A DNA stretch of 64,000 nucleotides, taken from NCBI GenBank assembly GCA_000499405.2, contig HG738137.1, positions 2,046,001-2,110,000 of the forward strand, read 5' to 3'. Below the pieces are notes generated by a model. It was not told the DNA's origin and searched no databases. It saw only the letters and a list, made by a program, of their open reading frames with translations. A program made the translations under genes and the position numbers. The stretch comes from Onchocerca volvulus (lineage: Eukaryota > Nematoda > Chromadorea > Rhabditida > Onchocercidae). Positions within the stretch are counted from its first letter, which is position 1; each line of letters begins with the position of its first letter. Positions 1 to 13,625 of the stretch are shown here, piece after piece.

Positions 1-65
1 TAAACCAAATCTTAATAAATTAAATTTTGATATTTCAATCTTACTTTAAAAATATCGTTTTCTAG

Positions 66-1112
66 AATTGAAAATCGAGCTGCAATTGCAATGTTAATGC
101 CAGCAGTTCATCTAATGCATCATATTTGGAATGGTATGGCATGGGTCACTGAAGATATTAGCGAAGAAGAAAAGGTTGCAAACTATCAAACAGTATGTCA
201 TTTTTGGCTTATTTCAAGAAAAAACAATGATTTTTGAAAAGAAATTCTTCAAATTAAAATTTCAAATAATTAGAAATCCACAATAATCAAGAGAATATTG
301 CTGAGAGGAGTTTACAGCCTATCAGAAAGTACTGAAGTTAGAAATAGATGAATTAATCATTGACTGTACAAAAATATTATTTATCTGTCAGAAGTTGTAG
401 AATAATGCACATTAAAAGATCACTTTTCCTGACCTTTTACATACACGGAACTTACTTCTCGAAGAGAATAGTAGAATTATTATAAGGAATACATTATTTT
501 CCAGGATGTATCAGCAAGCGGACCTAGCTTAATGAAATTATCAACTATTATCGTATCAAGCTCTAACCAAGTGAATTATTCTTCTGCTATTCATAGGACC
601 AAAGATCTCCATAACCCTCCATCCAACTATTAGTATTTCTATTAATTGTTGAGTACATTAGGCTTATTCCATCTCTCCGAAAATATACAGCAGTTTTCTC
701 ATCTCTCACATATATTTCACAAAATTTTGAATTACATTTGAGAATTTGTAACTGCTTTATAAAGAATTTAACATTTCCAGACACAGTTTTGCACAAATCT
801 ATAACATCTTTCCAGTCATCGATTCCAATATCAGAAGATTCAATCAGTGGATGGGATCCGAGAAATGATATAATTTTATGACGATTACTTTCTCCAAATT
901 TCTATTTGTTTACTATTTTTAAATAACTGCTCAGTGAACATAATTAGTGGCCAGCTGAAAGTTGGAACTTCATCATGGATGAAAGCCAAACACCGGAATC
1001 TAAAGATCTTGGATTTAATTATTCAATCTCATATTTATGCAATATAAACTTGGAAAGTGACGCAAAGAAAACATGCACAAGAATTTTTAATCAAGCAATG
1101 AAAATTCATTAA
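66..1112 (+). CDS. 3' end of an unidentified gene (partial; exons enter from left of window)
   Basis: I do not recognise this protein. Three exon-like stretches join in phase. The first, 66-192, follows a TCTAG acceptor, ends CAAACA|GTATGT and contains AVHLMHHIWNGMAWVTED. The second, 505-570, follows TTTTCCAG and ends CAA|GTGAAT. The third, 948-1112, follows AATTAG, contains WNFIMDESQTPESKDLGF and stops with TAA. All junctions keep phase 0. The second stretch could instead read on to a TAG at 631-633 as a terminal exon. The first exon needs two bases from an exon left of the window, so the gene is truncated here. Codon content is protein-like (several W, H, M), but no domain is visible. A minus-strand open stretch overlaps this region, so strand assignment is not certain. 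Confidence 0.35.
587..919 (-). CDS. Open, protein-like stretch on the minus strand; exon or decayed remnant
   Basis: A minus-strand frame stays open for about 110 codons. It begins just after an in-frame TAG that could double as a splice acceptor (CAAATAG|AAA) near 919 and ends at a TAG at 587-589. It has no ATG near its start. Composition is protein-like, with several W, C, G and D; pieces include KIISFLGSHPLIES and DEKTAVYFRRDGISLMYS. Upstream on the same strand (about 920-1320) further protein-like stretches occur in different frames, broken by stops. That pattern suggests a pseudogene or inserted remnant with frameshifts. It conflicts with the plus-strand model over the same bases, and only one is likely to be real. 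Family unknown. Confidence 0.25.
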
Positions 1113-1510
1113 AAAATAAGAAGTAGCGAAATTGCTTCACTCATGGCAATATCTAGAACGATGAAATTATTATGAATAAATTGTTTTGATAAAACAGGAT
1201 TATCAAAATGAATCGCAGATAACGCTACAAAACTGTGTAATTGGAAATGAGAGATGGAAAATTTAAAATTATCCGAAAATAAAATTCCCAAATTCCAAAG
1301 ACTGACTTTATTAAACAAAAAAAATTTTAATAATTCATCATAGATTTAACATTTTATAGGACGTACTAACAATTTTGAAATGAAAATTCACGAAAGAAAA
1401 CTAAAGAAATTTTCTAAAGAAGAAATAAAAAAGAAATTAAGCATTATCGATTAAAATTATACACATGCCAGATATGGATCAATAGATTTAAAAGATGAAT
1501 CCATGATTAG

Positions 1511-2569
1511 CTAGAATCAGAATCAAGCGGTGAGCAAAATATTTCAGAATACTCTAAGATCGATTTAATCAGTACCAAGACTCGTCATAAACAATCCTAA
1601 TCGATAATCTACAGTATACAGTGTAATTTTATATCGATTTCACCGAGAACTCAAAAAAAGAATCGTTGGTAACATTTTTCTACAGTCCAAATAAAACAAA
1701 ACATAGAATGAATCGAAAAATGAAATCTATTTCATAAGAGAAAAGAAAACAACAAAAAAACAAAAAAAACATTTCTCTATTTTCACACTGAAATATTTAA
1801 TGAATTCATATACAGTGCACATCGCTATATGACGATGGATAGAATGATCGCGAACCAAATTGAATAAATGAAACTGCATATTTCAAAAAAAGAAGAAAAA
1901 AAAGTTACAGATGTAAATAGAGTGCAGCTTTTAGCCAGAACACGTCATGGTAAAAATCCAAATACACAACTGGGTTCTATGAGGTAAAAATTTTTCGTTT
2001 AATCATAAATTTAAAATAAAGTGACCAGCATACACACTGCAAGTTTGGTCACCTAATACCATCGAAACATCAGTCCACAGTAATTTCTTATTTCTTCCTG
2101 AAAGAACTTAAACTTATACCTGAAAAACTAGGACAATTTTGAAGATATAAAGTAAATAAAAAATTTTCAGGTTTAGTTTTAGAAAGAAATTATATCTTCT
2201 AGAAATGACACTGGAAATCATTTCTATAATAACAACGTTGGCAGCAAATTGAGAACAATTGGCAAAACTGGTTGAAAATTCCACGAAATTAGTTGAAAAC
2301 TCAGACAAAATATTTTCAGGGTTCATCGCTAAGTTCATATAAATTTTCAACAAAAGACAAATGGTTATTTCAAACGATGTTTTAAGATGCTGCAATACGG
2401 TGTAAAATGATAATCGATGTTTGAGAAATTAAAATATATTGAATTATTTAAATCTACAATATAAAAAAAGCAAATCTTTTACTTCTTCGATGATTCCATA
2501 TTTGTAGGATGGATAAAAGATGAAATCATCGTTTGTCGTGAACGCAGACGTGTTGCTATGCCACTCTGA
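1511..2569 (+). other. Scattered exon-like stretches, plus strand, unplaced
   Basis: Three short plus-strand stretches look coding but could not be chained by phase. 1511-1600 follows a GATTAG acceptor and encodes 29 residues including LESESSGEQNISEYSK before TAA. 1911-1983 follows TTACAG, contains QLLARTRHGKNPNTQLGS and ends ATGAG|GTAAAA. 2508-2569 follows TTTGTAG, contains WIKDEIIVCRERRRVAMPL and ends in TGA. They may be 3' exons of the unidentified gene at the left edge or alternative ends of it. That gene would converge on PDS5, whose stop codon is at 2861. No family recognised. Confidence 0.22.
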
Positions 2570-2860
2570 AGAAAACTTTAAAGCAATTTTAAGCTGAAGT
2601 ACCGATTTCTAAAAAGATTTTCTTAACAGATCGTATCATGCAGAAAAGCAAAACTATTCCGTAATATCATTTGAATGAAATTGAATGACATTAAATCACA
2701 TTATAATTTCAAATTTCTCAACACTATTGCTGATTATTCGCAAGGCCTCTGATGTAACTTTAAAATAGTAGATTCAAAATCAAAAATAAATATAAATCGG
2801 GTAAAATGGCAAAACTGGGAATATCATTCATTCTATTTCAGGTCAAAAAGATTCCAGATT

Positions 2861-5800
2861 TCAAAATTTGTAAGAACCAACCGTTTCTGATACTATTTCT
2901 GCTCGAGCTTTTTCGCTTGACAGTTTCGTTTTCTGAACAGAGTTTAATTTTCTTATCTTTTTTTTATCACATTTGCTGTAATTTTCTGCACCCACCATTT
3001 TTCCCACTTTTTTGGTTTCCATCACTTTAGCATGATTTTCGACTTCATGTTGTCTAACATCACTATTTTCACCTGCAGTTAAGATCGTTCGATGTTTTTT
3101 GGGTATGATGATTGGTGTTGAACTCGTAAGTGATGGCTGATGAGCAGTGATAACATTTTTTACCTAAAAAGCGTAAAATTTCACATGAATTCTGAAATTC
3201 TCCTCCAAAACTTCTTTATCGATATGCCACACCGATATTAAGCTTCTTTCGATAATTAAAAATTTCCAAATTCTAAAACTGAGCAATAACACTACTTCAC
3301 TTCAAATGATATTAAATTGAGTGAACACAGACATAAACTGGATGAATTGGTGAATAGTCGCAATTTTCTAGTGAACCGTGGATATTTTCTCCATTCCCTG
3401 TTCTAATATTTGTTTTCGACGGTCCGGGTTTGCTATCATCATTTAAGCTCTTCAGTGGAGTTGATAGCTTCTCCATCTCTTTTCTGTTCTTCATCGACGT
3501 GTCGCTAACTGGGGAAGCCTAAAGCTGATGAATTAAAACAGTATTAACATCATTGCTATCAATAATTTCCGAGTCTAATTAATCCTAAAAATTTATCAGT
3601 TGAAGCAAAAATTTTGAAAGACAATTGTCAAGCATAACAATAGAATGTAATAAAATAAGGACCTCTTTTTCCAGACCCCAACTGCTATCGCTATTTATCT
3701 GAAGTTTTTTTTCCAAAAGTGATTTGTTTTCATCCATTTTTCGTTTATTCTGAAATAATATTAATAGCCCCATAAAGCAAATTCTTTTCGTGAAAATCTT
3801 TTTTCGAATGAAGTTTAAAATTTCTAGGCTGTTCATTAAAATAGGACAAAATTCCATGTAAAAAAATTAAAAAAAAAAAAAAAAGATATATTAACCTTTA
3901 CTTGCTGCAGTTTTTCTTCCTCAAAAACAAGCTTTGGACGTTTAACAATAACCTCACCAATTTCGTTATCGAGAGAAAGATCATTCGTCTGAGCTTTATG
4001 ATTTAAATCACTTTGTGCATGTTTTCCATTAACTGCTCTGAAAGTTCCATTATTTCTGTACTTCAAAAAAGCACTATTATTTTTGAAGATTAGATGAGAT
4101 TGACATTTTTGGTCATACAAATAATGAAATTTCAATTTGAAACTGAAATACCTCTTACTGTCAACAGCAACTTTCATTTTGGATGTCCTTCTAGATCGTC
4201 TTGAATTATTTGTTGAAGATTGTCGTATACGTGACTTGGTTGCTTCTTTCGTCGTATCAGTTTTCTGATTTTTTGTGTTTATCTTCTTTGTTTTCATCTC
4301 TTTGATGAACGATACTGGCACGTATACTTTGGTATTGGCCTTCAAAATTAAAAAAAAAAAAAATTGTAAATGATCGAAATTTGATGGAATGAAATAATTA
4401 AAGAATATCTTTTTTTTTTTTTGTATTTTGAAAGGAAGCATCTAATTTTTGTAAAAATCATTTTAATTTCACTGGTACATTTTTATCTTGCGAAGCTTAA
4501 GAATTTCCTATTCTTTTTAGTATTTTGGGATAAATTTTGATAATGGAATTCAATAATCGAAAAATTGATCTAATTAATGCATCACACCCAAATTTTTCAA
4601 AATAGTATAAGGACTACTTGAAAACTTACTTTCCCCATATTCAAAAAAAATCTTTTACTCAGCAGAGGTTTACTTTCCACATCTTTCATTAAATTCTTCA
4701 CACGGTATGACATTAATAATATTCCAATATCACATAATGCCCATATTTTCTGAAAATAAAAGAAGTGAAAAAGAAATATCCAAAGCTCTAACATCATAAT
4801 TTCGAAAACATATTTAACAAATTTAAGATTAAAAATCAAGAAAGAAAAGGCTAAATTCTAAAAACTCCCTGAAAACCGTAAAACATAATTTCGCGAACCT
4901 CATTTTTTTGTTGCAGCTCCTCTTTTGCACAGTCTTGCAATTTTGAATCAGTGCTGTTCTTTACTGTCTGCAAAATTAAAGGATAACAATCTAATATATT
5001 GATGAATTTGATGATTTAAAAATGAAAATGATTCAAATTTAATTAATAATTTAAGAAAACACAAACACACTTTGAATATGTTGTAAATAAATTCTAAACT
5101 ACTCGGTTCTTTCCTCGCGCTGAAAATTTCCAACAAAAACCAGATGGATCTATAAAAAAAAAAAAAAAAAAAAAAAAAAGCATTTGGAGAAAAATATGAA
5201 ATAATACAAATTTACAAAATTTAATAACCACAAAACACATTGAAAATTTAAATTTAGACAATCAAATTATTGAGAAAATCAAAACTCACTCTGTCAACCG
5301 TCGTAATTCAGATTCACATTTAATTGATTCAAATGAAGGAAGCTTTGCAAGTACATAAATTGCGTATGCAAGGCAATATTCAGGCTGATAATATGGTGCA
5401 AATTCTAAAATAACATTGTAACATGATACCAAACTCATGCCATTCCAAATTTTTATAAGTTTCATATTTCTTTTAATATACCAAAAAAGATATGATCAAA
5501 AACAATAAACCGATTTACCTTTCATTTCCAATCTTTCCAGATATTTTCGTCTTTTTGTTATATTTGCATCTACCAAAACACGTATCTTATTTTGGAATTC
5601 GGTATTTTCATGCAAAGTAACAAGTGCAAACAATCCCATATATTCAACATGCAATTGGAGAGCCATCAAGTATTTATTAAGCTTACCGAAAAATCGATGC
5701 CGTATTTCAATTTCCTCATCCTGAAAACCTTTTTTTCGGTAGTTTATTTTGAACTCAACAGAAAAATGCTTACATCCATATTAAAAAAAAAAGAAAAAAT

Positions 5801-8800
5801 TATAATCCAGAAACTTTGAATCTTTCTAAAAAAGCCAAAAACCAAATTTATAAATTACAGTAAATCTGTCAGCAGTAAATTTCTTTTTTTAATGACACAC
5901 GTTATTTTAGTAAAATTTCTAACAGCTTACATAACCAAGTGCGGAGAGTGTAACTAAATTATCCGCGGTAACAAATTTAGCGTATCGTGGTTTCGTTGCA
6001 AGTTTTAACATTGAATTTCCTGCCAATAAGCGAAATTCAGCCATATGAGTTCGGCTATAAAGATACACAATTAACATTCTACTTTCGAAATTGCATTGAA
6101 ACTTTTTTACTCCTTACATTACTGAATCTACGAAAACAACAACTCGAAATTTTATGTTTTAAATTAATATATTCTAATTTGATCTCAATAGCTGAATCGA
6201 CGAGCAAATTTAAAAAAATGATTTAACAGTAAGTATCACAAGCCTTATGAAAGACATCTGCATATTCACACTTGAGAAAACGCAGCTTCAACAGGAAACT
6301 GTGTAGAATTTGCCAATTATATCATGTTGATGAAAAATCTAAAAAATTAAACTTACCTACATGGCTTTTCGAAGATATCTCCCTTTGTTTCCAGCAAAGT
6401 GGAATACAGTTTCAAAAGGTTTTTGGCCAATGGTTCAACATCACATTCCGAAAACTGCGCTACGGCTACCAAAAAATTTGCGACGAATTTCAAACAGTGT
6501 TTCTCAAATATTTTCGGTATGAGATTTTAAAATAGTAGAATTATAATGTTTTAAATTCTTCTGCATATTAAAATTAAGATGGATATTTCAATTGGAAAAT
6601 GAAAGCAATATTTCCAGTTATGAGAAACTATTCAACCTTGATTTCCACATAATTTTCATCGCAGATTGCTCCATCACTAAATTGTTCATTGTGGTTCTGA
6701 GCATTGTTCATCGTACAGTTCTGCTGATCAAAAGTTGTTTCACTGCTACTTCGATCAAGCAATAAATCCATTATTTTCGTCTGAAAAAATTTTTATATTT
6801 ATAGATTAATTTTTTTCACCAAACAGTATTTCTTTGCATTTAATAATTCATCCAGAAAATGAATTAATAATTTATTGATTTGAGACAATTTGAAAAGTGT
6901 GTAAAATAACAAACTTTGAGTATTTCAAAAAGCTCAATGCAAAACTGTACAGCATCCACTTCTACACAACAGCTTAGTGCTTTCAGTGCTGTACAGCATT
7001 GTGGATCGGATGTCGAAACATGCAATAAAGAATTCTGAAAGCAAAGAGAACAATGAATTCTAGATATAATTCTAGCTATAATCCGACGAAAATCAATTTC
7101 AGCTCATATAGTGTTATTTCCGTTTGAGTTGAGCAGTAATGTATCATAAATAAAGTCTAAAAAATTTTTAAATAAGACCAGTTAGCAACAAGGTTTCATT
7201 TTCCCTGTAATACAAATTTCGTTTCCAATCATAATCTTGACAAGTTTTGGAGCTCACCTGAAATATATTTTCAAGCTTCGCTTGAGCTTGCTCAGTCTTC
7301 AATAATTTTGAAATACAACGCACAGCATACTTTGCAGCACGCGGAGTACCATCCAGACTGATGCGTTCGCAGTGCTTCACATATTTAGCAACCATATCTT
7401 TTGCCAGGAGTTCATGTTGCTTGAGTTCAGTAGAAATCGTAATCACCAGGCTGAGTAAACTTTCTACTGGAAAAATTGAGAATTAGAATTCGCTGCAAAG
7501 AATTTCAATTCGAATTCATGAGATTAAGCATTGAGTTCCAGACTCAAAAGGAAGCATAATAAGCACGCTTTCAAAAAGTATTTTTAATTTATCTTTATTG
7601 TTTTCCAGTATAATTTGCCTCTATTTCATAATTTTCTTCTTATGACAAAATGTGTCAATAGCATAAACTAACAGATGGGAAATGCAGAAGCAAATAGACA
7701 AAGAGAACGGAAAAAATGAAGGAAAAAAAAAAAAAAGAATGCTTTACGATCATGACTATTATTGCATGTCATCTCTCTTACAGCTCATTGAACTTTTTAA
7801 ATCTTATTATGAAATCAAATATACTACAACGATTCAACAGATGATCAGCCTTATCCAACACTTCTTATTATTTCTGATTGTTTTTCAATTTATTTCTTCA
7901 TTTAATAACATGAGCTTATCTTGCTTTCATCGGGAACATTAAGAAAAACAAACTTTCGGAAAAGCTTTCGAGCTCTATCAGTTTTACGAGGCCCTCCAAC
8001 GTAGGCGCATTTACAAAGCAATGCGGATATGCATCTGCAACTATCTGCAAACAAAAGAACTTAGAATTAATAATAACTTGACTTTGAAAAGTTAGTCAAG
8101 AAAAATGAGTTCAAGAATAATAATCTTTAAAATACAATCTTTTTTATTATACTAATTTTTAGAAACGTACGAAAATGACAGAAAAATACCTTCAGAAGTT
8201 TAATTAATTTGTAGCAACGATTAAATTGGTTACCATCGATACTGTTTTTAATTGACGTGATCACCATATCAACCAATACGGGTACTGCAGTTCCATCAAA
8301 CTGAAGCGGTGAACAGCATTCAAACAAACATCTCATCGCATCCATACATTCTACAGATACTTTATGGTCTCGTAAACGTTTTAAAATTTCCAGCTGAAAT
8401 AAATAACTATACACTTACCGCAAGGCAACTAAAAAGAAAAAATTATTTATCCAAGCTGATGAATTCATCTTTTTTAATCATATGCAGTTAACATAAGAAA
8501 TTTTGCATGAAAAGAAAATTTGACATAGATTTAAATATAAAAAACTGTAGACATAAACGACATTAAACAAAATTACACTCGAATTTTCTATAAAGAAATC
8601 AAGAATTTCTATGAAGTTATGGAAATGAATGATGACTTTAATTTAATTGAATAACTTACAACAGCTGTTTCAACCTTCTGGCAGGTATATTCTTTTCCCG
8701 TAATATACTTTAATGACGATAGTATCTGTTCATCATTTGTCAAATGTGTCATAAATTGCCTGCAAAACTGACCAAAACAATATAATGTTTGCCCTATTGA

Positions 8801-11800
8801 GATAATCAGAGACTTTATTTTCAGAGAAGTTACCTGAAAATAAGTGAAAATTTCGCTGGTTCAGGATTGCACTCAACGATACCTCTAACAACATCATCGA
8901 TTGTTTTTCCTTTTTGTGACTCAACGCTTTGTTCAATCAATTTTACTAGGTTACGTAAAAGTCGTCGTTGAAATGATTGTTTCATCAAAATTTGTTCTAA
9001 AGCTCTAAAAATTTCGGAAGTCTATGAAAACAGAATAAAAATTAGATAAATTTTCATCAAATAATTAAATTATCAAAAATGTTCGTCTTTTTTATTATCA
9101 TAGATAGAAGAGTAAAATTAAAGGCAAGAAACTATTTATGCACATTTCGTATAAAGCCATTTTAACTAACTTCGCACCATAATTGTTCGTATTCAAGAAA
9201 ATATTAATCAATATTTCCATACGTTTGCTTTCATTTAGTTTATATGGAATCAAATTGGAGACAAATATTTTCTCCGTTAATAATCTGAAATATCTTCTTT
9301 TTCGTCTTGTTATATTGACATTATTTGTTAAAGAAAATACACTTCCTTCATAGGCTCTTGAATCACATTTAAAATTTAAACGTATGCAAAGAGATCGCAA
9401 AACTCTATTTCGAAATATCTAATGAACATTCAAAGGCCATTTTATACAATGAAACATTATATATGGAAATAAACAAATGATTCATAGCATTGCAAAGATC
9501 GGTACCTGTCCTCCAAAAGTGGCTGATAATAATGATTCATGATAGCAGAAAATATGCTAGAAATGGAGGAACGTTCTAAATTCGTCAGTTCATCGTTACT
9601 AAAAATTACACGATGAAGACTGGAAAGTCCACGAATCGCCGCATGTCGAATTCTGACCTATATGAAAAAACATGATGTGTATTTTATTAGAAATATTTCA
9701 AAACTTCAAACTTGAAATACCATTTCTAATAATTCTTCTTGTAATCTAATTAATGTTGATTCTTTTCCCCAATATTCTGGCCTATTCCCCTAATTTATAT
9801 AAATTTGACTTTTAATATCACATTAAGATAAATAAAGCGCGAATAACAACTGGGCCAATAAATTCAGTTTGAATAAACTTAAATATATTTCGACGCCAAA
9901 CACTAACTTTACAGTATACTAGATTATAATTAAAAATCAAAAACATGCATGTTATATGCAAAAGATGTAAAATGTATATATTAAAATGAACATAATGCAC
10001 ATGATAATTTATCGATTGATGAAACCTAAAAACTTTAGTTTATAAAATTGTTTCCTGCCTTTTTATCTCGAATTCTGTCAATGACATGTATGAGAAGTCT
10101 TTCACTTAAGGCTTCGAATTTCCGTTTCGCCAATCCTTGTATCATCGCAAGGACTTCCAAACGAACATTCTCGTCCATATCTTGACAACGCAAAATGACA
10201 GCATCTGAAACATCCTCAGTTCTAATCCTTACTTCTTGATGAGTTATTTCAAAACATGACCAAAGCAAACTAGATGTTGAATCAACCTCTAGTAATGTTC
10301 AGCGTTTGAAATTTATGTGAAAATATAGAGAAAATAAACTCAAACATTTTCATAAAATAATATCATAGAAACCTGTCACTTGTCCCCTCAATTCTGGATG
10401 AAAAATAAGAATGTCCTCAGCATTTCTGATACAAATACGACGAATTTCTTCATTTACATCAGTAAAGCGTTTCATATATTCGTTCCATACTTCAGGTTCA
10501 TCTTCAGCCAAACGCGAATTTTGGTCACCAAAAAGATTCCCGAATAAACGAATTGCTCCACGACGTACAGCAATATCTTCACTCTAAAAATTCATGAAAT
10601 ATAAATTTGCGGGAGTTGAATGAGAAATTAGGAAATCATAGTAAGCAGTCACGTGATAAATTTCAGTAACTTTCAATTCAATTCAATGAATCTCAGCTAT
10701 TCCATTTTTTCTTTTTATAAAAGACCGAAAACATATTGATTAGCAAAATCACAACGATTGTCGAAGAAGTTTATAATGGCAACAGTTGATCATTCCACAT
10801 CATCCATAAGCCACAAAAATCTTATTGATTTAAATTCATCGATAAAATTAAAAAATTTAAATTACCTGCATCTGATTAACCAATATTGGAAGTACAGTGG
10901 AAATCATCTCCGGAACGAATTTATGCAGCTCGCAAATCAAATCGTATAATTTTTTCTGTGAAATTAATTCGCATTCATCCAAAATGCCTGTTTCTAGCCC
11001 ACGTTTTAATAGCTGAAATTTTAAACACTTTTGGACTTAAATATATGATTTGCAGATATAGAAAGTAGCAAAACAACTTATTTTAGGATTAACCCAATTC
11101 TAAAATTCAATCGATTTTTTGAAAAATATTTTTGTTATTCTAGAAATGTTTGTATAGAAATCCTTTTTTATACAATAACAAAATTTTTACAAAAAATAGA
11201 CCAAAGAAACATATGGATCCAATGCCGTTTGATTTGTCCGAATCAAATCACGTGCCATAAAATAAGCTTCACGATTATTAATCTGAAAGCAACAAATCAA
11301 AAAGACTAAATTGGTGCTCTTACTATTAAATATTATTTTTCAATAAAGGATTAATTTTTAAATGTTATTTAAATGTTATGAAATCAAATCAATTTGGTCA
11401 ACATTGCTGAAAATACAATCTAATAAAAATGGAAACTTTTTGGGGCTGCACAATAAAGAAGAAAATTGCATCCAGAATGATATTTGAAACTTGATCAACT
11501 CCTTGAATCAATTTAGAACACATTCCCATAAGCATTCCTTGAATGTGTTTATCAGCATTTTTTTCGTTAATATTATTAAGAGATTGTTTGATTAACTGCC
11601 GCAGAACCACATAAGCATTATCTCCCAATTCTAAAGCTATCTGCATTGTTTCTACAACCGAAATATTCTGAAAACTTGAATCGTAAATTTCAAAAATTTT
11701 TCTTTAAAGAAATTCCCGCTCAACATCATATTTTCCAACGAGATATGAAAAAATGCATTTCCAAGTACGAAGTATGAAGGAACGATCTGAATTAAGATTA

Positions 11801-13057
11801 CAAAAATCATTTGCTCCTTTACTAAGAAAATCGAATGAGCAAGAGGTGAGAGGATATTTCATTCCTTACCTAATTTTTATCAAAATCCAAATGAACTTAA
11901 AAAAAGACTGCCCGAAATTTCAAAGAAACTATAAAAAATACTGAAAACTGACAGTCGAATTAGCAACTAACCTCAAGAAGATATAAGTAATATTTATACA
12001 TCGAATCTTCTTTATTTGGAACATTTCCAATCACTACTGCTATGAACAATAGTACATCCTGCAACAATATTCCCCTCAATTTGATGTCTTGGACTGAAAT
12101 TTTGATTTGTTCGACGAAATAACTTTGAACATATGATTTTAAATAAATACAATACAGTTATAATCTGCATTATTCTCTATTAACCATGTCATACCAAGAA
12201 ATCGACCTAAAATGCATTTGAATTTGAAATTATAATGTATCTTTCTACTTGTTTCTTTTTTTTTCTTTTTTTTGCAAATATGGGAAGGCAATTTTTTCTA
12301 TTGAATTAAGCATTTTCTCGGACTACAATGATGCAAAATACAGAACATTTCTTGAAATTCATTGCAAGCAGACGATAAGAATTCAATTTCTTATCTCCTA
12401 TCCATAATGAATTTAAACATTACAAATTTAAATATCATTCTGGAGTTAAAATATTTTCTTGTTTTAACCTTGAGTAAAGAGAGATTTTCAATTGGTGAAT
12501 TTGGTGCGAAAACACGAAAAAGATCTGCGATACAACATGCCAACAACAACTGTATATCATTGTTTTTGTTGTTCAGAAACTGTGAACGAGTTAAATGAAG
12601 TATCAAATCCTTGTAACGATTTGGAGTGTTCACTTCTTCATTTGTGACCTCACCTTTCAATGCTTCAGACAAAATCTAAAACAGAAATTAAGGAAAACAA
12701 GTTAAGGACATCCATATAATTTTAAAAACCGGATCAATCTTTAAACCTAACCTGATCTGTGTATAGCATTCCTTCAGAACGCCTTCACCGATAATTTTCA
12801 CGGCTGTCATATTAAAGGAAAAAAAAAAGGTATTCTTAGTGTTCCGAAAGGATAATGCTTTATCTCAAAATACAGAAACTTGATTTACATATCTTTTCAA
12901 ATTATTCACTTTCCTTCTTAATTCTTAAGTTATTTGAATATTTAAGTCAAATTAATTCACTGAAAACAACCTTTAGGCGCTTCAATAACTCTGTATTCTT
13001 AGTATTCGGACTGATCGGTTTACAACCTTCCGGATACATTATATTATTTGAAGACAT
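2861..13057 (-). CDS. PDS5: Sister chromatid cohesion protein PDS5 homologue (29 exons, about 1450 aa)
   Basis: PDS5 is a nuclear HEAT-repeat protein that binds the cohesin kleisin and regulates cohesin loading, maintenance and release; the C. elegans orthologue is EVL-14. The N-terminus reads [20 protein letters not shown], matching the vertebrate YPPGCKEIS block. Later landmarks are [16 protein letters not shown] (first quarter), [17 protein letters not shown] and [17 protein letters not shown], all colinear with human PDS5A/B. A lysine/serine-rich tail follows. Exons 5' to 3': 13057-12971, 12675-12469, 12058-11972, 11667-11437, 11282-11211, 11012-10866, 10583-10373, 10288-10059, 9657-9506, 9284-9167, 9021-8834, 8759-8660, 8393-8190, 8044-7954, 7466-7258, 7034-6915, 6780-6637, 6502-6357, 6054-5931, 5720-5519, 5404-5290, 5149-5071, 4967-4899, 4749-4630, 4339-4152, 4037-3896, 3749-3663, 3518-3339, 3163-2861. 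All phases agree. An in-frame TGA lies just upstream of the ATG. Length matches human PDS5B. The last two junctions are the least certain. Confidence 0.93.
9658..10058 (-). other. GC-AG intron in PDS5
   Basis: This is the intron between PDS5 exons 8 and 9. On the minus strand the donor reads AAAAAG|GCAGGAAA and the acceptor CATATAG|GTCAGA. The join gives [16 protein letters not shown], which lines up with the vertebrate LDKRWRVRKEAMMGL block. No GT near exon 8's end gives a usable phase. GC donors are a known minor class, usually with a strong AG|GCA match as here. Confidence 0.8.
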
Positions 13058-13080
13058 ATTTCATGAATTCTATTATTCTA
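13044..13080 (-). promoter_or_regulatory. Probable spliced-leader acceptor and short overlapping upstream ORF of PDS5
   Basis: On the minus strand, TTTTCATTTTTAG ends at 13078, 20 nt upstream of the PDS5 ATG (13057). With no upstream coding exon visible, this fits a trans-splice acceptor. The first ATG after it is at 13064, in another frame, and encodes six codons (MKYVFK) before TAA. That small reading frame overlaps the PDS5 start and might lower its translation. Confidence 0.45.
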
Positions 13081-13369
13081 AAAATGAAAAAAGGAAACGG
13101 AAATTTTTAATGTTTTATTTCTCGGTAACTCGTAAATGATTTTGCTATCTGTGATAATAATGAAAATGCATGACTAGCTAGAATACAAATGGATAAACCA
13201 TAGCAAATCGCGAAAGATGAAAAGAAAAGTCATAAAATTCGTTTTTGCAAAACTGAATCGGACGACATCACAGGAATTGATACCGTATCAGCTAGATTCA
13301 TTAAAAGGAATTACTGATAAATTATCAGCTTGATAAGAACAATACACTCTTACGAACGACATCTTATCA

Positions 13370-13625
13370 CCTAGTCAACGAGATGCGTTGTCTTGTCTCC
13401 TCTCAACCTCTGCTAAAAATATTCCCAGCCGATACGAGCCACCGCTCGACCGCTGCACATCAACAGAACATCATCTGACAGTAACAATCACCCAGCGCTC
13501 CATTCGAATTTCATAATTTTCGCGCGCAAATCTTTCTGAAAGACTGCGTTACGCAACTTTTACATCCCAGCGGATTTTTTATGTCCAAGTAGGACTAATG
13601 AGTTGAACTAACCGGAAAAGTTCCC
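13370..13625. promoter_or_regulatory. GC-richer patch upstream of PDS5, possible promoter region
   Basis: Against a strongly AT-rich background this stretch is visibly richer in G and C and in CG dinucleotides. Examples are CCGATACGAGCCACCGCTCG and CGCGCGC near 13520. It lies about 300-550 bp upstream of the PDS5 start, with no open frame of note. A promoter for PDS5 is the simplest reading, but no specific factor site is recognised. Confidence 0.3.

Noticed and set aside
12752..12803. A possible extra PDS5 exon on the minus strand with acceptor and donor signals
   Set aside because: Its phase breaks the reading frame into the next exon. The direct join of 12971 to 12675 gives the spacing expected from vertebrate PDS5.
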